Made by a program: the position numbers and the translations under genes. From assembly GCF_037040815.1 (NCBI RefSeq), contig NZ_CP146232.1:4434001-4498000 (forward strand): a stretch of 64,000 bases of DNA. Direction: 5' to 3'. The notes under the pieces are model-generated. The model worked only from the letters and a program-made list of their open reading frames with translations, searched no databases and was not told the DNA's origin. This document shows, one piece after another, positions 25,211 through 34,012 of the stretch; position 1 is the stretch's first letter, and the number at the start of each line of letters is the position of its first letter. Source of the DNA: Pararoseomonas sp. SCSIO 73927 (GTDB lineage Bacteria; Pseudomonadota; Alphaproteobacteria; Acetobacterales; Acetobacteraceae).

Positions 25211-25813
25211 GTGGCCGATGTCGAGCGGACCGAGGCGGACCACCTGGTCGCGCTGCAGGCCCTCATGCCCAGGGGCCCGATCTGGCCTCGTGCCATCGGA
25301 ACGGGGCAGGAGACGGTCGCCCGCGGCCTCGTCCCCTCCATTACCCGCCTCTGCGCCCGGGCCCGCGCCCTGGTCACCGGTGCATTCCCGGCGACGGCCC
25401 TGCAGATGCTCCCCGAGTGGGAGGCCGCGCTCCGCCTGCCGGACGCCTGCACGGGCATGCCGGACACCCTCCAGCAGCGGCGCCTGCAGGTTACCACGCG
25501 CCTCGCCGCGCAGGGCGGGCAGTCCCGCCGGTACTTCATCGGCCAGGCCGCGCAGCTGGGCTTCTCGGTCAGGATCGAGGAGTTCCGCGTCGCTCGCGCC
25601 GACGAGCTCGAAGCCGACGAGGCGGTCAACGATCCCGTCTGGGCGCACGCGTGGCGGGTGCATGCGCCGAGCTCCAGCCCGACGGACTTCGTCGCCGAGC
25701 AATCGGCGGCCGACGAGCCGCTCTCCGCCTGGGGGAACACCCCCCTCGAATGCCGGCTGCAGGGCATCCGCCCCGGCCACACCACCCTCATCTTCGCCTA
25801 CGACGGGAGCTGA
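25211..25813 (+). CDS. YmfQ/DUF2313 family tail protein, Mu gp48-like
   Basis: A 200-residue protein starting at GTG 25211, with ALMPRGPIWPR near the start and TLQQRRLQVTTRLAAQGGQSRRYFI in the middle, both typical of DUF2313 (Mu gp48). It is the last wedge protein before the fibre genes. The C-terminal half has GNTPLECRLQGIRPGHTTLIF, also family text. Confidence 0.92.
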   Translation: MADVERTEADHLVALQALMPRGPIWPRAIGTGQETVARGLVPSITRLCARARALVTGAFPATALQMLPEWEAALRLPDACTGMPDTLQQRRLQVTTRLAAQGGQSRRYFIGQAAQLGFSVRIEEFRVARADELEADEAVNDPVWAHAWRVHAPSSSPTDFVAEQSAADEPLSAWGNTPLECRLQGIRPGHTTLIFAYDGS

Positions 25814-25814
25814 G

Positions 25815-26666
25815 ATGCGCCGCATCCAGGACGATTACGCCGACGCCTCGCAGCCGGCGATGCCAGCCCTGACGGGCACCGTCGGGTTCTTCCGCGGCGG
25901 CAATCCCGCGACCGGCACCCTGGCCACCCGTGTCCGCGCCTGGTGGCTGAACATGATCCAGGAGGAGCTCGTGGGGCTCCTCCTGGACGTCGGCCTAGCC
26001 ATCGACGGCACGAAGACGCTGAAGGACGCACTGGTCGGGCGCCTGCTCGCCGTGCGTGTCCTTCCCGCCGGCGCCTACGTCCCGACCCAGGGCACGAAAA
26101 AGGTCTTCGCGGAGGTCGTCGGTGGTGGCGGCGGCGGCGGCAACGCGTCTCCGACTGGCGCGAACCAGGTCTCGGCCGGCTCCGGGGGCGGGGCGGGCGG
26201 CTATGCCTGCGGCTGGTTCACCTCGGGCTTCTCGGGCGCGGTCGTCACGAACGGCGCAGGCGGCGGCCCGGCTGCGGCGGGCGGCACCAGCTCGTTCGGC
26301 GCGCTCCTGTCGGCCACCGGCGGCAGCGCGGGCGTGACTGGCGCCGCGCTCAGCAACTCGACGGTGGCCTATGTCGGCCAGGCGTCCGGCGGAACCGGGA
26401 CCGGGGGCACTGCCGGCAATGGCGGCACGAATGCCGCCGGCGGAACCGGAAAGCCCGCCTTCTACGGGGTGAGCCCCACTTCCGGAGAGGGTGGCGCCAG
26501 CTTCTTCGGGGGCGGCGCCGCGTTCCAGAGCGGGTCCTCCTCCGGCTTCGGCGCCGTGACGCCGGGCACTGGCGGATCGGGCGGTGTCTTGTCGCTCGGT
26601 TCGGCATCAGCACCCAGCGGCGGGCCAGGTGCCGCCGGCCTCGTCCGTGTTTGGGAGTACGCCTGA
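25815..26666 (+). CDS. Glycine-rich tail fibre / adhesin-like protein
   Basis: A 283-residue protein starting at the ATG one base after the preceding stop. Residues 1-85 are an ordinary attachment part (NPATGTLATRVRAWWLNMIQEE), residues 90-275 are a glycine-rich region with many GG and GGG runs, including six glycines near residue 105, ending in GLVRVWEYA. Glycine-rich loops packed as polyglycine helices form the receptor-binding heads of T4-type gp38 adhesins; the same use is inferred here. Confidence 0.8.
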   Translation: MRRIQDDYADASQPAMPALTGTVGFFRGGNPATGTLATRVRAWWLNMIQEELVGLLLDVGLAIDGTKTLKDALVGRLLAVRVLPAGAYVPTQGTKKVFAEVVGGGGGGGNASPTGANQVSAGSGGGAGGYACGWFTSGFSGAVVTNGAGGGPAAAGGTSSFGALLSATGGSAGVTGAALSNSTVAYVGQASGGTGTGGTAGNGGTNAAGGTGKPAFYGVSPTSGEGGASFFGGGAAFQSGSSSGFGAVTPGTGGSGGVLSLGSASAPSGGPGAAGLVRVWEYA

Positions 26667-27118
26667 TGCAGACTTTCGCCCATGTGCGGGACGGCGTCGT
26701 GGCCGAGATCGTGAAGATCCCGGCGAAGAGCCCTCCGCTGGAGGAACGATACCACCCGGACCTGCTCCCCGGATTCGTGGAGCTGTCCGGGCCGGGCTCG
26801 CAGAGCGTTACGGATGGCTGGCTGTGGGACGGCGCGGCGTTCTCTGCACCTCCCGCCCCGGATCCGCTCTCCGCCCCGCGCACCTGCTCGCCCCGCGAGT
26901 TCCGCGAGCGCTGGACGATGGACGAGCGCAAGGCCGTGACCCTGGCCGCCTCGAAGGCGCTGGAAGCGGGCGATGCCACGCTGCAGGTGTTCCTGGACGA
27001 CCTCTCGGCCTCGCAGATGGTGGAGCTCAACCACCCCACCCTGCTCGCGGGCATGGACGCCGTGGTGGCGGCAGGGCTGCTCACCCGAGCGCGCGCCGAC
27101 GCCATCCTAGCGGCCTAA
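26666..27118 (+). CDS. Phage protein in fibre cluster, possible fibre assembly or tip protein
   Basis: A 150-residue protein overlapping the fibre stop by one base. The first 60 residues (MQTFAHVRDGVVAEIVKIP, HPDLLPGFVEL, GWLWDGAAF) match small proteins that follow phage fibre genes. The rest is helical, with CSPREFRERWTMDERKAV and a repeated LDDLSAS-type helix. The exact role, fibre chaperone or tip part, is not shown. Confidence 0.6.
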   Translation: MQTFAHVRDGVVAEIVKIPAKSPPLEERYHPDLLPGFVELSGPGSQSVTDGWLWDGAAFSAPPAPDPLSAPRTCSPREFRERWTMDERKAVTLAASKALEAGDATLQVFLDDLSASQMVELNHPTLLAGMDAVVAAGLLTRARADAILAA

Positions 27119-27197
27119 CTCCCCCCTTTAGTTCCTGAGCCTGCACCCCCGCGCGCCCTCTGGGCTGCGCGGTGATGCCGCTTGCGAGGCCCCCTTC

Positions 27198-30100
27198 ATG
27201 ACCGCAGTCACGGCCGAGCTCGGGCTTCTGCCCGATACGGACGTCGTGCGCCCGCGCCTCTGGCTCGGCGATACCGTGCACGCCCAGGGTCGCCTCTTCG
27301 ATGCCCGGCGCGCCCCGAGTGCCGCGACCGACGTCACCTTCCTGTGGGTGCGGCCGGACGGCGTCGAGCTCCAGGTCGTCGGCGTTCCCGACACCGCGGT
27401 ACCGGGCGCCTGGCGCGGCTCCTTCGAAGTCACCATGCCCGGGCCGTGGGCCGTGCGCCTGATGTGCGGCAATCCCTCCCGCCAGATCGCGTGGCGCCGG
27501 TTCGACGTCCAGCCCGGCTACGGCGGGGTCCAGCCCGACAGCCCGATGTGGCTGGCGGGCAACGACGGACCGGTCCTGACCTACGGCGGCGGCGTCCTCA
27601 GCGCCCAGCGCGTGCAGGCCATGGAGCCGGCGGACGAGCTGCTCCCGACCGACAAGGTGGCGGTGTCCCGCGCCGATGGCTCGTCTCTGGCGCTGACGGG
27701 GGCGAAGGTTCTGGGAGCAGCGGCCGACGTCGCGACTGCCGTGACCGAGTACTCCTCCGAATTTATCCCAACCCTCACGACGCCGATGCTGCGGAAGGTC
27801 CGGCAGTTCCTCGACATCGAGTTCGATTTCAAGGCCAAAATGGACGGGGCCTCGGATGACACGGCGCCCCTGGTGGATGCAGTGCGTTCGGGGAGCCGCG
27901 TGCTCTTCCCCCCCGAGTACCGCCCTCTCGTCACCTACGACGAGGCGAAGACCAATGGCCCCTGCCGGCTGGAGGGCAACGGCAAGCTCTCGCCCATCAT
28001 CCAGATGAACTACTGCATGCGCGTCGTGCGGGTGATGGATGAGGACTGCTATCTCTCCGGCCTGCGCTTCGTGAACCCGCTTCCCATGGTGAAGCCGACC
28101 AGCCCCGCGAAGCCCGGCGGCTACTGGCCCTACGGCGCCCCGACCGAGGGGCTGAACGATGCAATGGGCCAAATCGCGGCCCTGCACATCACCGGCAACC
28201 GCTTCCGTGGCCGCGACCTGGGGTTCACCAACTTCCCCGTGTCGATCCGCGCCCGGCCCGTGAACATGGCGACGGACCAGCTGCTGGGCCTCGACCTCCG
28301 CGACGTGTTCGTGCGGAACAGCGACTTCGGATTCCTGACCACCTCCATTGCCGATTTCTATGTGGAGATGGCCTTCGACACGGTGACCTGCACGGATGTG
28401 AACAAGGCCACCGGCGCCGTCCGCCCGCCGCACGCCTGGTACAACACCAATCCCGGCGCGCTCGCGGAGTTCCCAGACGAGGAGGTGGACGACACGCCGA
28501 CAATGCGCCTCACGGAGCGCGGCGTGGTGCACATGCGGACGAGAAACAGCCCGTTCAGCGATTCCTACAAGCTCCGCGGCACGCGTAACATCGAGGCGCA
28601 CCTTTACACCCACACGCAGGAGACGGGGCTCCATATCTCCTACGGAGAGAACGCCCACATCTTCCTCACCGCGCACGACATGGCGCCTGGGCTGGTGTGG
28701 AGCGTCGCCGAGCAGAAGTTCGTGGCGGCGCCGAACGGTGCAGGCGTGGGCCTGAATTGCGCCTTCCAGTCGAACATGTCGGCTTACGCCCAGATCGTCG
28801 GCCGGCCCGGTTACAACATGTGGACCGGCTTCAACACCTATAAGCAGAGCGACCGCTGCGTGATGCTGGGCGGCAGCATCACCCGCACCAGCACCGCCGC
28901 GCTCAACAACCCCTTCGCGCGCTTCGGCGACGGCTCCACGAACTGCGGCATGAAGGACGTGGAGCTGGTGGATAAGGGGCTCGAGGGCGACCACTACGCC
29001 GTCATGGACGTGGGCGGGATCGGCACGCGCATCGAGCGCCTGAACATCACCCGTAACAACCCCGCCGCGGTGAAAGCCTACTACATCGGCTCGACCAGCC
29101 GGAACGTCACCATCCTGGCTCCGGAGGGCCTGCTGCCGAACGAGACCCCGGCGGCCCTGGAGGATTACGGCCAGGGCACGACGGTGAAGAAGGGGGTCTA
29201 TCTCACCCACGCGCAGCTCCCGCCGCCGCCGCGCGTCCCGGGCCATGTCGCCGTGCTCAAGCTGGGTTCGGACGGCAAGACGGACGAGACGATCATCAGC
29301 ACCGGCACGGCCTGGCAGTACCTGCTGACCCGCGCCCCGGTGCAGGCCATCACCTTCGCAGCGCAGCCGGGCGACCTCCAGACCGGCGGGCTGGTCCAGG
29401 CCGTCGCCAGCGTGACCAACGTGGCGAAGGTGCGTTTCGTGCTGCTGCTGGCGGGGGCCGAGGTGCCGGGCACGGAGGTCTTCGCCACCGTGGCGAACGG
29501 GGCCGCCGCCTACAGCCTGCCGGCCCCGGCCGTGGCCGCGGGCTACACGCTCCGCGCCGAGGCGCCGGGCAGCCCCGCCCTGGCTGCCACCTCCGCGCCC
29601 TTCGCGGTCAGCGCGGCCGCGCCCTTCTCGTGGGTGCCGTCCGACCTGGGCGCGGGCCTGATCTTCGCGGCCGACGCCACTGACCCCGCGGGTTCGCCCG
29701 ACGCCGGCGGCGGCGTGGCGGCCGAGCTGCGCCACCTCTACGACCCGGCCCGGAAGCTGGTGGCGGTCGCCGCCGTCGACCGTCCGACCATCCTCGCCGG
29801 CCAGGGCTACACAGCCGACAAGCGGGCGCTGGGCTTCCCCGGCCTGCCCATGCTGCGCGCCCCGGCGGGGTCTCCCATCCTCGCGGCCGCCACGGGGAAC
29901 ATCGAATCCCTGGGCGTCGCCCTGGTTTTCTCCGGCGCGCTGTCCGCTTCGTCGGCCAGCATCGGCTGGTGGGGCGCGGGCACGGGCGGGTCCTCCACGA
30001 CGCGCATCCAGTTCCGGCGCGGCTGGCAGCTGCTGCTGCGCGGGCCGGTGGGTGCGGTGCAGACCCTCCAGAGCTCCAACGCGCCGGATGGGCTGGCCCA

Positions 30101-30377
30101 CACCTGGGCCATCGTCCTCACCCCCGGCCGAGCGCTGGTCCTGCAGGACGGCATCGACAAGCCGATCATCGACGCGCCGATCACCACCACCTCCGGGGCC
30201 TTCTCGCCTGCGGAGTTCATGGTGGCGGGCACCATCGTGTCGGGCGTGCCAACCGGCGCCAGCCTTGGCTACCTGGGCGCCATGGTGGTGTCGGGATCTG
30301 TGAGCGTGGCCCCGAACGGGCCTGTGCACAACGCCATGCGCTGGGCGGCTCGGCGGGTTGGGTTCGTCATGTCGTGA
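27198..30377 (+). CDS. Large tailspike-like receptor-binding protein with a beta-helix core
   Basis: A 1059-residue protein. Residues 1-115 are strand-rich and may be the virion-binding part. From about 200 (EFDFKAKMDGASDDTAPLVDAV) the text resembles the entry to pectate-lyase-like parallel beta-helices, continuing to about 690 with strand repeats and short turns (ITGNRFRGRDLGF, NIEAHLYTHTQETGL). Residues 720-830 look like an Ig-like domain and 850-1059 like a LamG/concanavalin-type lectin. It probably binds or cuts surface polysaccharide; no catalytic residues can be named with certainty. Confidence 0.75.
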   Translation: MTAVTAELGLLPDTDVVRPRLWLGDTVHAQGRLFDARRAPSAATDVTFLWVRPDGVELQVVGVPDTAVPGAWRGSFEVTMPGPWAVRLMCGNPSRQIAWRRFDVQPGYGGVQPDSPMWLAGNDGPVLTYGGGVLSAQRVQAMEPADELLPTDKVAVSRADGSSLALTGAKVLGAAADVATAVTEYSSEFIPTLTTPMLRKVRQFLDIEFDFKAKMDGASDDTAPLVDAVRSGSRVLFPPEYRPLVTYDEAKTNGPCRLEGNGKLSPIIQMNYCMRVVRVMDEDCYLSGLRFVNPLPMVKPTSPAKPGGYWPYGAPTEGLNDAMGQIAALHITGNRFRGRDLGFTNFPVSIRARPVNMATDQLLGLDLRDVFVRNSDFGFLTTSIADFYVEMAFDTVTCTDVNKATGAVRPPHAWYNTNPGALAEFPDEEVDDTPTMRLTERGVVHMRTRNSPFSDSYKLRGTRNIEAHLYTHTQETGLHISYGENAHIFLTAHDMAPGLVWSVAEQKFVAAPNGAGVGLNCAFQSNMSAYAQIVGRPGYNMWTGFNTYKQSDRCVMLGGSITRTSTAALNNPFARFGDGSTNCGMKDVELVDKGLEGDHYAVMDVGGIGTRIERLNITRNNPAAVKAYYIGSTSRNVTILAPEGLLPNETPAALEDYGQGTTVKKGVYLTHAQLPPPPRVPGHVAVLKLGSDGKTDETIISTGTAWQYLLTRAPVQAITFAAQPGDLQTGGLVQAVASVTNVAKVRFVLLLAGAEVPGTEVFATVANGAAAYSLPAPAVAAGYTLRAEAPGSPALAATSAPFAVSAAAPFSWVPSDLGAGLIFAADATDPAGSPDAGGGVAAELRHLYDPARKLVAVAAVDRPTILAGQGYTADKRALGFPGLPMLRAPAGSPILAAATGNIESLGVALVFSGALSASSASIGWWGAGTGGSSTTRIQFRRGWQLLLRGPVGAVQTLQSSNAPDGLAHTWAIVLTPGRALVLQDGIDKPIIDAPITTTSGAFSPAEFMVAGTIVSGVPTGASLGYLGAMVVSGSVSVAPNGPVHNAMRWAARRVGFVMS

Positions 30378-30521
30378 GGGGAAGCGATGTGACGCGCCCC
30401 ACCCGCCACGCTCGGCCAGATCGGGCGTGACGCCGCCTCGATCGAGACGCCTTGCGCCGCCCGCTACGAGCTGCGCGCGCGGGGACTAAGACTTCCGACA
30501 CTCTCGTCCTCTGGAGGCAGC

Positions 30522-30887
30522 ATGCCGCAGAACATCATCCTGTCCGGATCGCCGGTGGCCATTGCCAACGCCGCGACCCTGAGCACCGGCTTCGACCTGC
30601 AGCAGCGTCCGCTCTCCTGGGTGCAGCTCCCGACCGACTGGCCCGCGGGCACGCCGCTGATGATCCAGGCGGCGGTGACCGACGATATGCCGGTGGCTGG
30701 TAGTGCCGAGTGGCGCGACGTCGTGGATCGCACGGGCGCTGCCATCACCCTGAGCGGAGCCCCGGGGCAAATTATCTCCGTCGATCCGGGGCTCGTGATG
30801 GGCCTGCGGTTCCTTCGCTTCAGGGTCGCCTCCGCGCTCTCCGGGGCGCGGTCCCTGACGTGGGGTGGCTGGTACATCGGGGGATGA
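30522..30887 (+). CDS. Hypothetical phage structural protein in fibre cluster
   Basis: A 121-residue strand-rich protein with IILSGSPVAIANAATLSTGFDLQ and the ending LTWGGWYIGG. No family is named. The pattern suits a small beta-sandwich accessory of the fibres. Its stop overlaps the ATG of the next gene (ATGA), suggesting paired expression. The 144 bp before it hold no gene. Confidence 0.6.
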   Translation: MPQNIILSGSPVAIANAATLSTGFDLQQRPLSWVQLPTDWPAGTPLMIQAAVTDDMPVAGSAEWRDVVDRTGAAITLSGAPGQIISVDPGLVMGLRFLRFRVASALSGARSLTWGGWYIGG

Positions 30888-32026
30888 GCGACCTCATCTT
30901 GCTGATGCGGCGGCGGCGCCGTGCCCCGCTTCGCCTCATCAGCCGAGGCTCCCTTGGCCCCGGCGCGCTCCCAGGGGCCGCCATCCGGGCATCGGTCGGC
31001 TCGTACGTCGCGCCTGATGAGGCCACCGTCCTCTACGCGACGGAGAACGTGCCTCGGTTCCAGGGGGCACCGCGACGGCTCCTGATGGAGCCGCCGCGGC
31101 AGAGCATCTTCCGCTATTCGCAGGACTTCGCGCAGTCCGCGTGGATCCTGCAGAACGGCCCGGCCAAGAGCGCCACCAATGGCCTTGCGCCGGACGGCAC
31201 GGCCAGTGCCCTGGCCCTGCAGTTCGGCGGCGCCGGCAACTCTCAGATGGTCCAGGCCATCGGCACGCCCGCCAATGGCACCTGGACGATCTCGGCTTGG
31301 GCGCGGGCGCCGGTTGAGCAGACCTTCCGGTTTAAGATCTACAACGCCAGCAGCGACGTCTACAGCACGGGCATCCGGGTCACGCCGGAGTGGCAGCGGT
31401 ACTTCTTCACCTTCACGAGCAATTTCGGCGCGAGCAACGCGGGCGTGGCCAACGCCGGCGGCGGAGGAGCGCGGCAGGTGGAGTTCTGGGGGATGCAGCT
31501 GGAACAGGGCGCCTCGGCGTCCAGCTACATCCCGACCGGGGCCGACGCCGCCACTCGCGCGATGGACGTGCTGAACTTTGCCATTCCCTCAGCCCAGCAG
31601 CGTGGCACCGTGGTCGGCACGGCCATGTTCCCGGCTGACACCCCCGCATCCGCATATCTCGGGCTGTTCTGCCTCGACAGCGGCGGCAACACCAACCGCA
31701 GCTACATCGCCAAGGAGGTCGGCGGGAACACCATCGTCTTCGGCCGCGCCGGAACCGGCGGCGGCCAGTTCAACATGGCGACCATCCAGCCCGGCGTGCC
31801 TTTCCCTTACGCGATCGGCTGGGACGTCGTGACCGGCGCCGTGCGGGCCAGCATCGCTGGCAGCCCCGTCCAGGGCTTCACCGGCACGACGCTGGCAAAC
31901 CGCTTCCTGATCGGGAACGGCCATCCGGGGCTCAATAGCCCGGCCTCCGCAGAGTTCGGCATCCACGATCTCTACCCCGGGGTGCTTCTTCCCGACGAGC
32001 AGCTCCAGGCCCTCAGGGCCGCATAG
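30884..32026 (+). CDS. Tail fibre protein with carbohydrate-binding-module-like and lectin-like domains
   Basis: A 380-residue protein. Residues 65-225 carry the phage head/tail CBM-like pattern (NVPRFQGAPRRLLMEPPRQS, SQDFAQSAWILQNGP, TWTISAWARA, QVEFWGMQLEQGASASSYIPT). Residues 230-370 resemble a LamG-type sandwich. Such proteins bind surface sugars. It may act with the large tailspike or be an alternative receptor protein. The first 30 residues are basic. Confidence 0.78.
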   Translation: MSDLILLMRRRRRAPLRLISRGSLGPGALPGAAIRASVGSYVAPDEATVLYATENVPRFQGAPRRLLMEPPRQSIFRYSQDFAQSAWILQNGPAKSATNGLAPDGTASALALQFGGAGNSQMVQAIGTPANGTWTISAWARAPVEQTFRFKIYNASSDVYSTGIRVTPEWQRYFFTFTSNFGASNAGVANAGGGGARQVEFWGMQLEQGASASSYIPTGADAATRAMDVLNFAIPSAQQRGTVVGTAMFPADTPASAYLGLFCLDSGGNTNRSYIAKEVGGNTIVFGRAGTGGGQFNMATIQPGVPFPYAIGWDVVTGAVRASIAGSPVQGFTGTTLANRFLIGNGHPGLNSPASAEFGIHDLYPGVLLPDEQLQALRAA

Positions 32027-32034
32027 GAGAAACC

Positions 32035-32595
32035 ATGTCCACGCTCTACGCCGACCTCCGCTGGACCGGCTCCGTGGCCGCCATGGCCGCCGCGCTCGCC
32101 GCGCTGGGGCACCCCGAGTACGCCGACGAGGGCGCGCCGCATGACCCCCGCGTTGCCGCCTTCGGCCCCGTCGAGACCCGCAAGGTCGCCGGCCGCGCCC
32201 TCTCCTTCGCGCTGATCCGCGTCGCGGAGGGCACGGAGTTGCCGGCCCCGGCCGGGATCTTCCTGGAACCGGGCTCGGTGAGCGAGGCTGTGACCGGCGT
32301 GTTCGCGGACATCCCGCGCACGCTCACCATCCGTCAGTTCCTCCTCGGCATGGCCGCCGACGGCATCATCACCGAGGCCGAAGCGCTGGCAGCGGCCTCG
32401 ACGGGCGCGGTGCCCGGCTTCGTGCAGGAGGTCTTCTCCGCCCTGCCGGCCGGCGCCTCCTTCCCGGCCGAGCTCACCTGGCGGGCGATGATCGAGGTGG
32501 ACCGGGACAACCCGCTGCTGACGCTGCTGGGGGCGGGGCGGGGCATGACGGAGGCCGACATGGATCAGGCCTTCATGCGCTGGGGCGCCCTGTAG
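32035..32595 (+). CDS. Hypothetical phage protein
   Basis: A 186-residue Ala-rich protein. The first 110 residues have strand-helix text with FGPVETRKVAGRALSFALIRVAEG, followed by PRTLTIRQFLLGMAADGIITEAEALAAA, which appears in proteins following fibre genes, and a C-terminal helix ending RWGAL. No function is known. It ends at the GTG of the next gene (overlap by one base). Confidence 0.65.
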   Translation: MSTLYADLRWTGSVAAMAAALAALGHPEYADEGAPHDPRVAAFGPVETRKVAGRALSFALIRVAEGTELPAPAGIFLEPGSVSEAVTGVFADIPRTLTIRQFLLGMAADGIITEAEALAAASTGAVPGFVQEVFSALPAGASFPAELTWRAMIEVDRDNPLLTLLGAGRGMTEADMDQAFMRWGAL

Positions 32596-32936
32596 TGGGC
32601 GCGCTCAGCCGCTTCGTGGAGGGCATGGGCCTAGCGGCCGGCCTGGTGGCCGGCGCCGTCGCTCTCCCCTTCATCCTGGCTGCCAACCGCAGCACCTACG
32701 CCGACGAGACCGGCAGCTGCGCGTCCTGCCTCCTGAACGCGCTGACCGGCGGGCCGCGGCGCGCCACCTTCTCCGCCTGGTCGTGGGAGCTCCGGCTGCG
32801 CGGCAAGCGCGGCGCGGCGCTCCGCGTGCGGGCGGTGGACGGCTTCGGCCTGCGCCCCGGGCACTGCCGGGACGCCTACGACTACCACGTGCAGCAGGGC
32901 CTCATCCGGCCCGCCTCGATCGACGGAACCGCCTGA
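32595..32936 (+). CDS. Small membrane protein of the lysis region
   Basis: A 113-residue protein starting at GTG 32595. Residues 10-31 (MGLAAGLVAGAVALPFILAA) form one membrane segment; a CASC pair lies near residue 38 and one more cysteine near residue 93. The rest is soluble and basic. It precedes two further membrane proteins and the endolysin, so a lysis or envelope role is likely. No family is recognised. Confidence 0.6.
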   Translation: MGALSRFVEGMGLAAGLVAGAVALPFILAANRSTYADETGSCASCLLNALTGGPRRATFSAWSWELRLRGKRGAALRVRAVDGFGLRPGHCRDAYDYHVQQGLIRPASIDGTA

Positions 32937-33436
32937 TGCCCGCTCCTCCCACGGCCCCACGCGGCCCGTCGCCATGGCTTTCGCCCGGGCTGACCATCCT
33001 GACCCTCCTCGTCGGCCTTGGCGCCTGGCTGGCCACCGAGGGGGGCTGGCGCGCCAAGCTGGCGGTGCAGATGGACAACCAGGCGACCGCCACGGAGCGG
33101 ATGAACACCTCCCTCTCCGAGCGCATGACGAAGCTGGAAGCGGGGCAGTCCGGGGCCACCCAGGCCCTGCTGGTGGCCCGCGCCGAGGCCCGGACCGACG
33201 CCGACAAGATCCTCGGCGAGGTCCGCAGCCTTGATCGGGAGGTGGTGACCCAGCGCACGCGCCTGGATGCCCATGAGCGGGCGCAGGAGGCCGCCGAGGA
33301 CCTGCAGAACCGCCGTCTGGAGGCGCTGCGCGACCTGGTGCTGCGCATGCCCTCCACGCGCCGCCAGCCGGCCGGAGACACGGCGCCGCCGCTGGAGGCG
33401 CTGCTGGTGCCCGTCCAGCTGTCCACCGCGCCCTAG
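32936..33436 (+). CDS. Single-pass coiled-coil protein, spanin-like candidate
   Basis: A 166-residue protein with one N-terminal membrane segment at residues 16-33 (SPGLTILTLLVGLGAWLA) followed by a long charged helical region (residues 45-135) with heptad-like spacing, and a Pro-rich end. This layout matches inner-membrane spanins (Rz), which join inner to outer membrane at lysis. No outer lipoprotein partner (Rz1) is seen nested in it. The assignment is by layout and position. Confidence 0.55.
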   Translation: MPAPPTAPRGPSPWLSPGLTILTLLVGLGAWLATEGGWRAKLAVQMDNQATATERMNTSLSERMTKLEAGQSGATQALLVARAEARTDADKILGEVRSLDREVVTQRTRLDAHERAQEAAEDLQNRRLEALRDLVLRMPSTRRQPAGDTAPPLEALLVPVQLSTAP

Positions 33437-33517
33437 CACCCCTCCGCCAATCCGAGCCCACCCACCCGCCGGCAGCCGCCGGCGGCGGCGCCGCGCGTCT
33501 GCGGCCTGGAGATCCCC

Positions 33518-34012
33518 ATGCTGACCATGCTGCTGGTGCAGGTGAAGGCCTACGCCGTCGAGATCGCGCTCGGGCTGCTCGCCGCTGGCGCCGGCGCCAT
33601 CTGGCGCGCCGCGAAGCGCGCGGCCCTGGCCAAGGTGGCCACCCTGAAGGCCGAGGCCGACGCGGCCGAGGCGCGCGAGCGCGAGAAGAGCTCCGCCCTC
33701 AACCGCCTCTCCGCCATGGCCTGGCGCGCGGGGCTGACCCTGGTCACGATCATCCAGGAGGACCCGGAGGCGGCGGCGAAGATCTCCGAGGCCGAGGCGC
33801 GGCTCACCGCCGACCTGGCCGCCGCCGGCACCCACGCGCTGCAGGTCCTGCAGAGCGCCGACCCGGCCGAGCTGCGCAACCTCATCCTCGGCAGCGCCCA
33901 CCAGGTGCTCGAGGAGCGCGCGCGGGCGGCGATCGCCGGCGGGCAGGATGCGGCGGCCGTCACCGGCGCGCTCTCGGGCGCGCTGAACCGCCTGCGCGGG
34001 CTCGCCGGCTGA
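33518..34012 (+). CDS. Membrane-anchored helical protein of the lysis region, possible holin
   Basis: A 164-residue protein. The first 32 residues hold a hydrophobic segment (AYAVEIALGLLAAGAGAIW), then charged helices containing KAEADAAEAREREKS, a second moderately hydrophobic stretch near residue 70, and an Ala-rich end. A GGAG element lies just before ATG 33518. The stop shares a base with the endolysin ATG. Holins are usually shorter, so a holin function is only a suggestion. Confidence 0.55.
   Translation: MLTMLLVQVKAYAVEIALGLLAAGAGAIWRAAKRAALAKVATLKAEADAAEAREREKSSALNRLSAMAWRAGLTLVTIIQEDPEAAAKISEAEARLTADLAAAGTHALQVLQSADPAELRNLILGSAHQVLEERARAAIAGGQDAAAVTGALSGALNRLRGLAG

Noticed and set aside
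27081..30329. A 1082-codon open frame on the minus strand opposite the tailspike gene
   Set aside because: It is an antisense shadow of a GC-rich gene; composition is His/Arg/Gly-rich with no family text, while the plus-strand frame reads as a structured protein.
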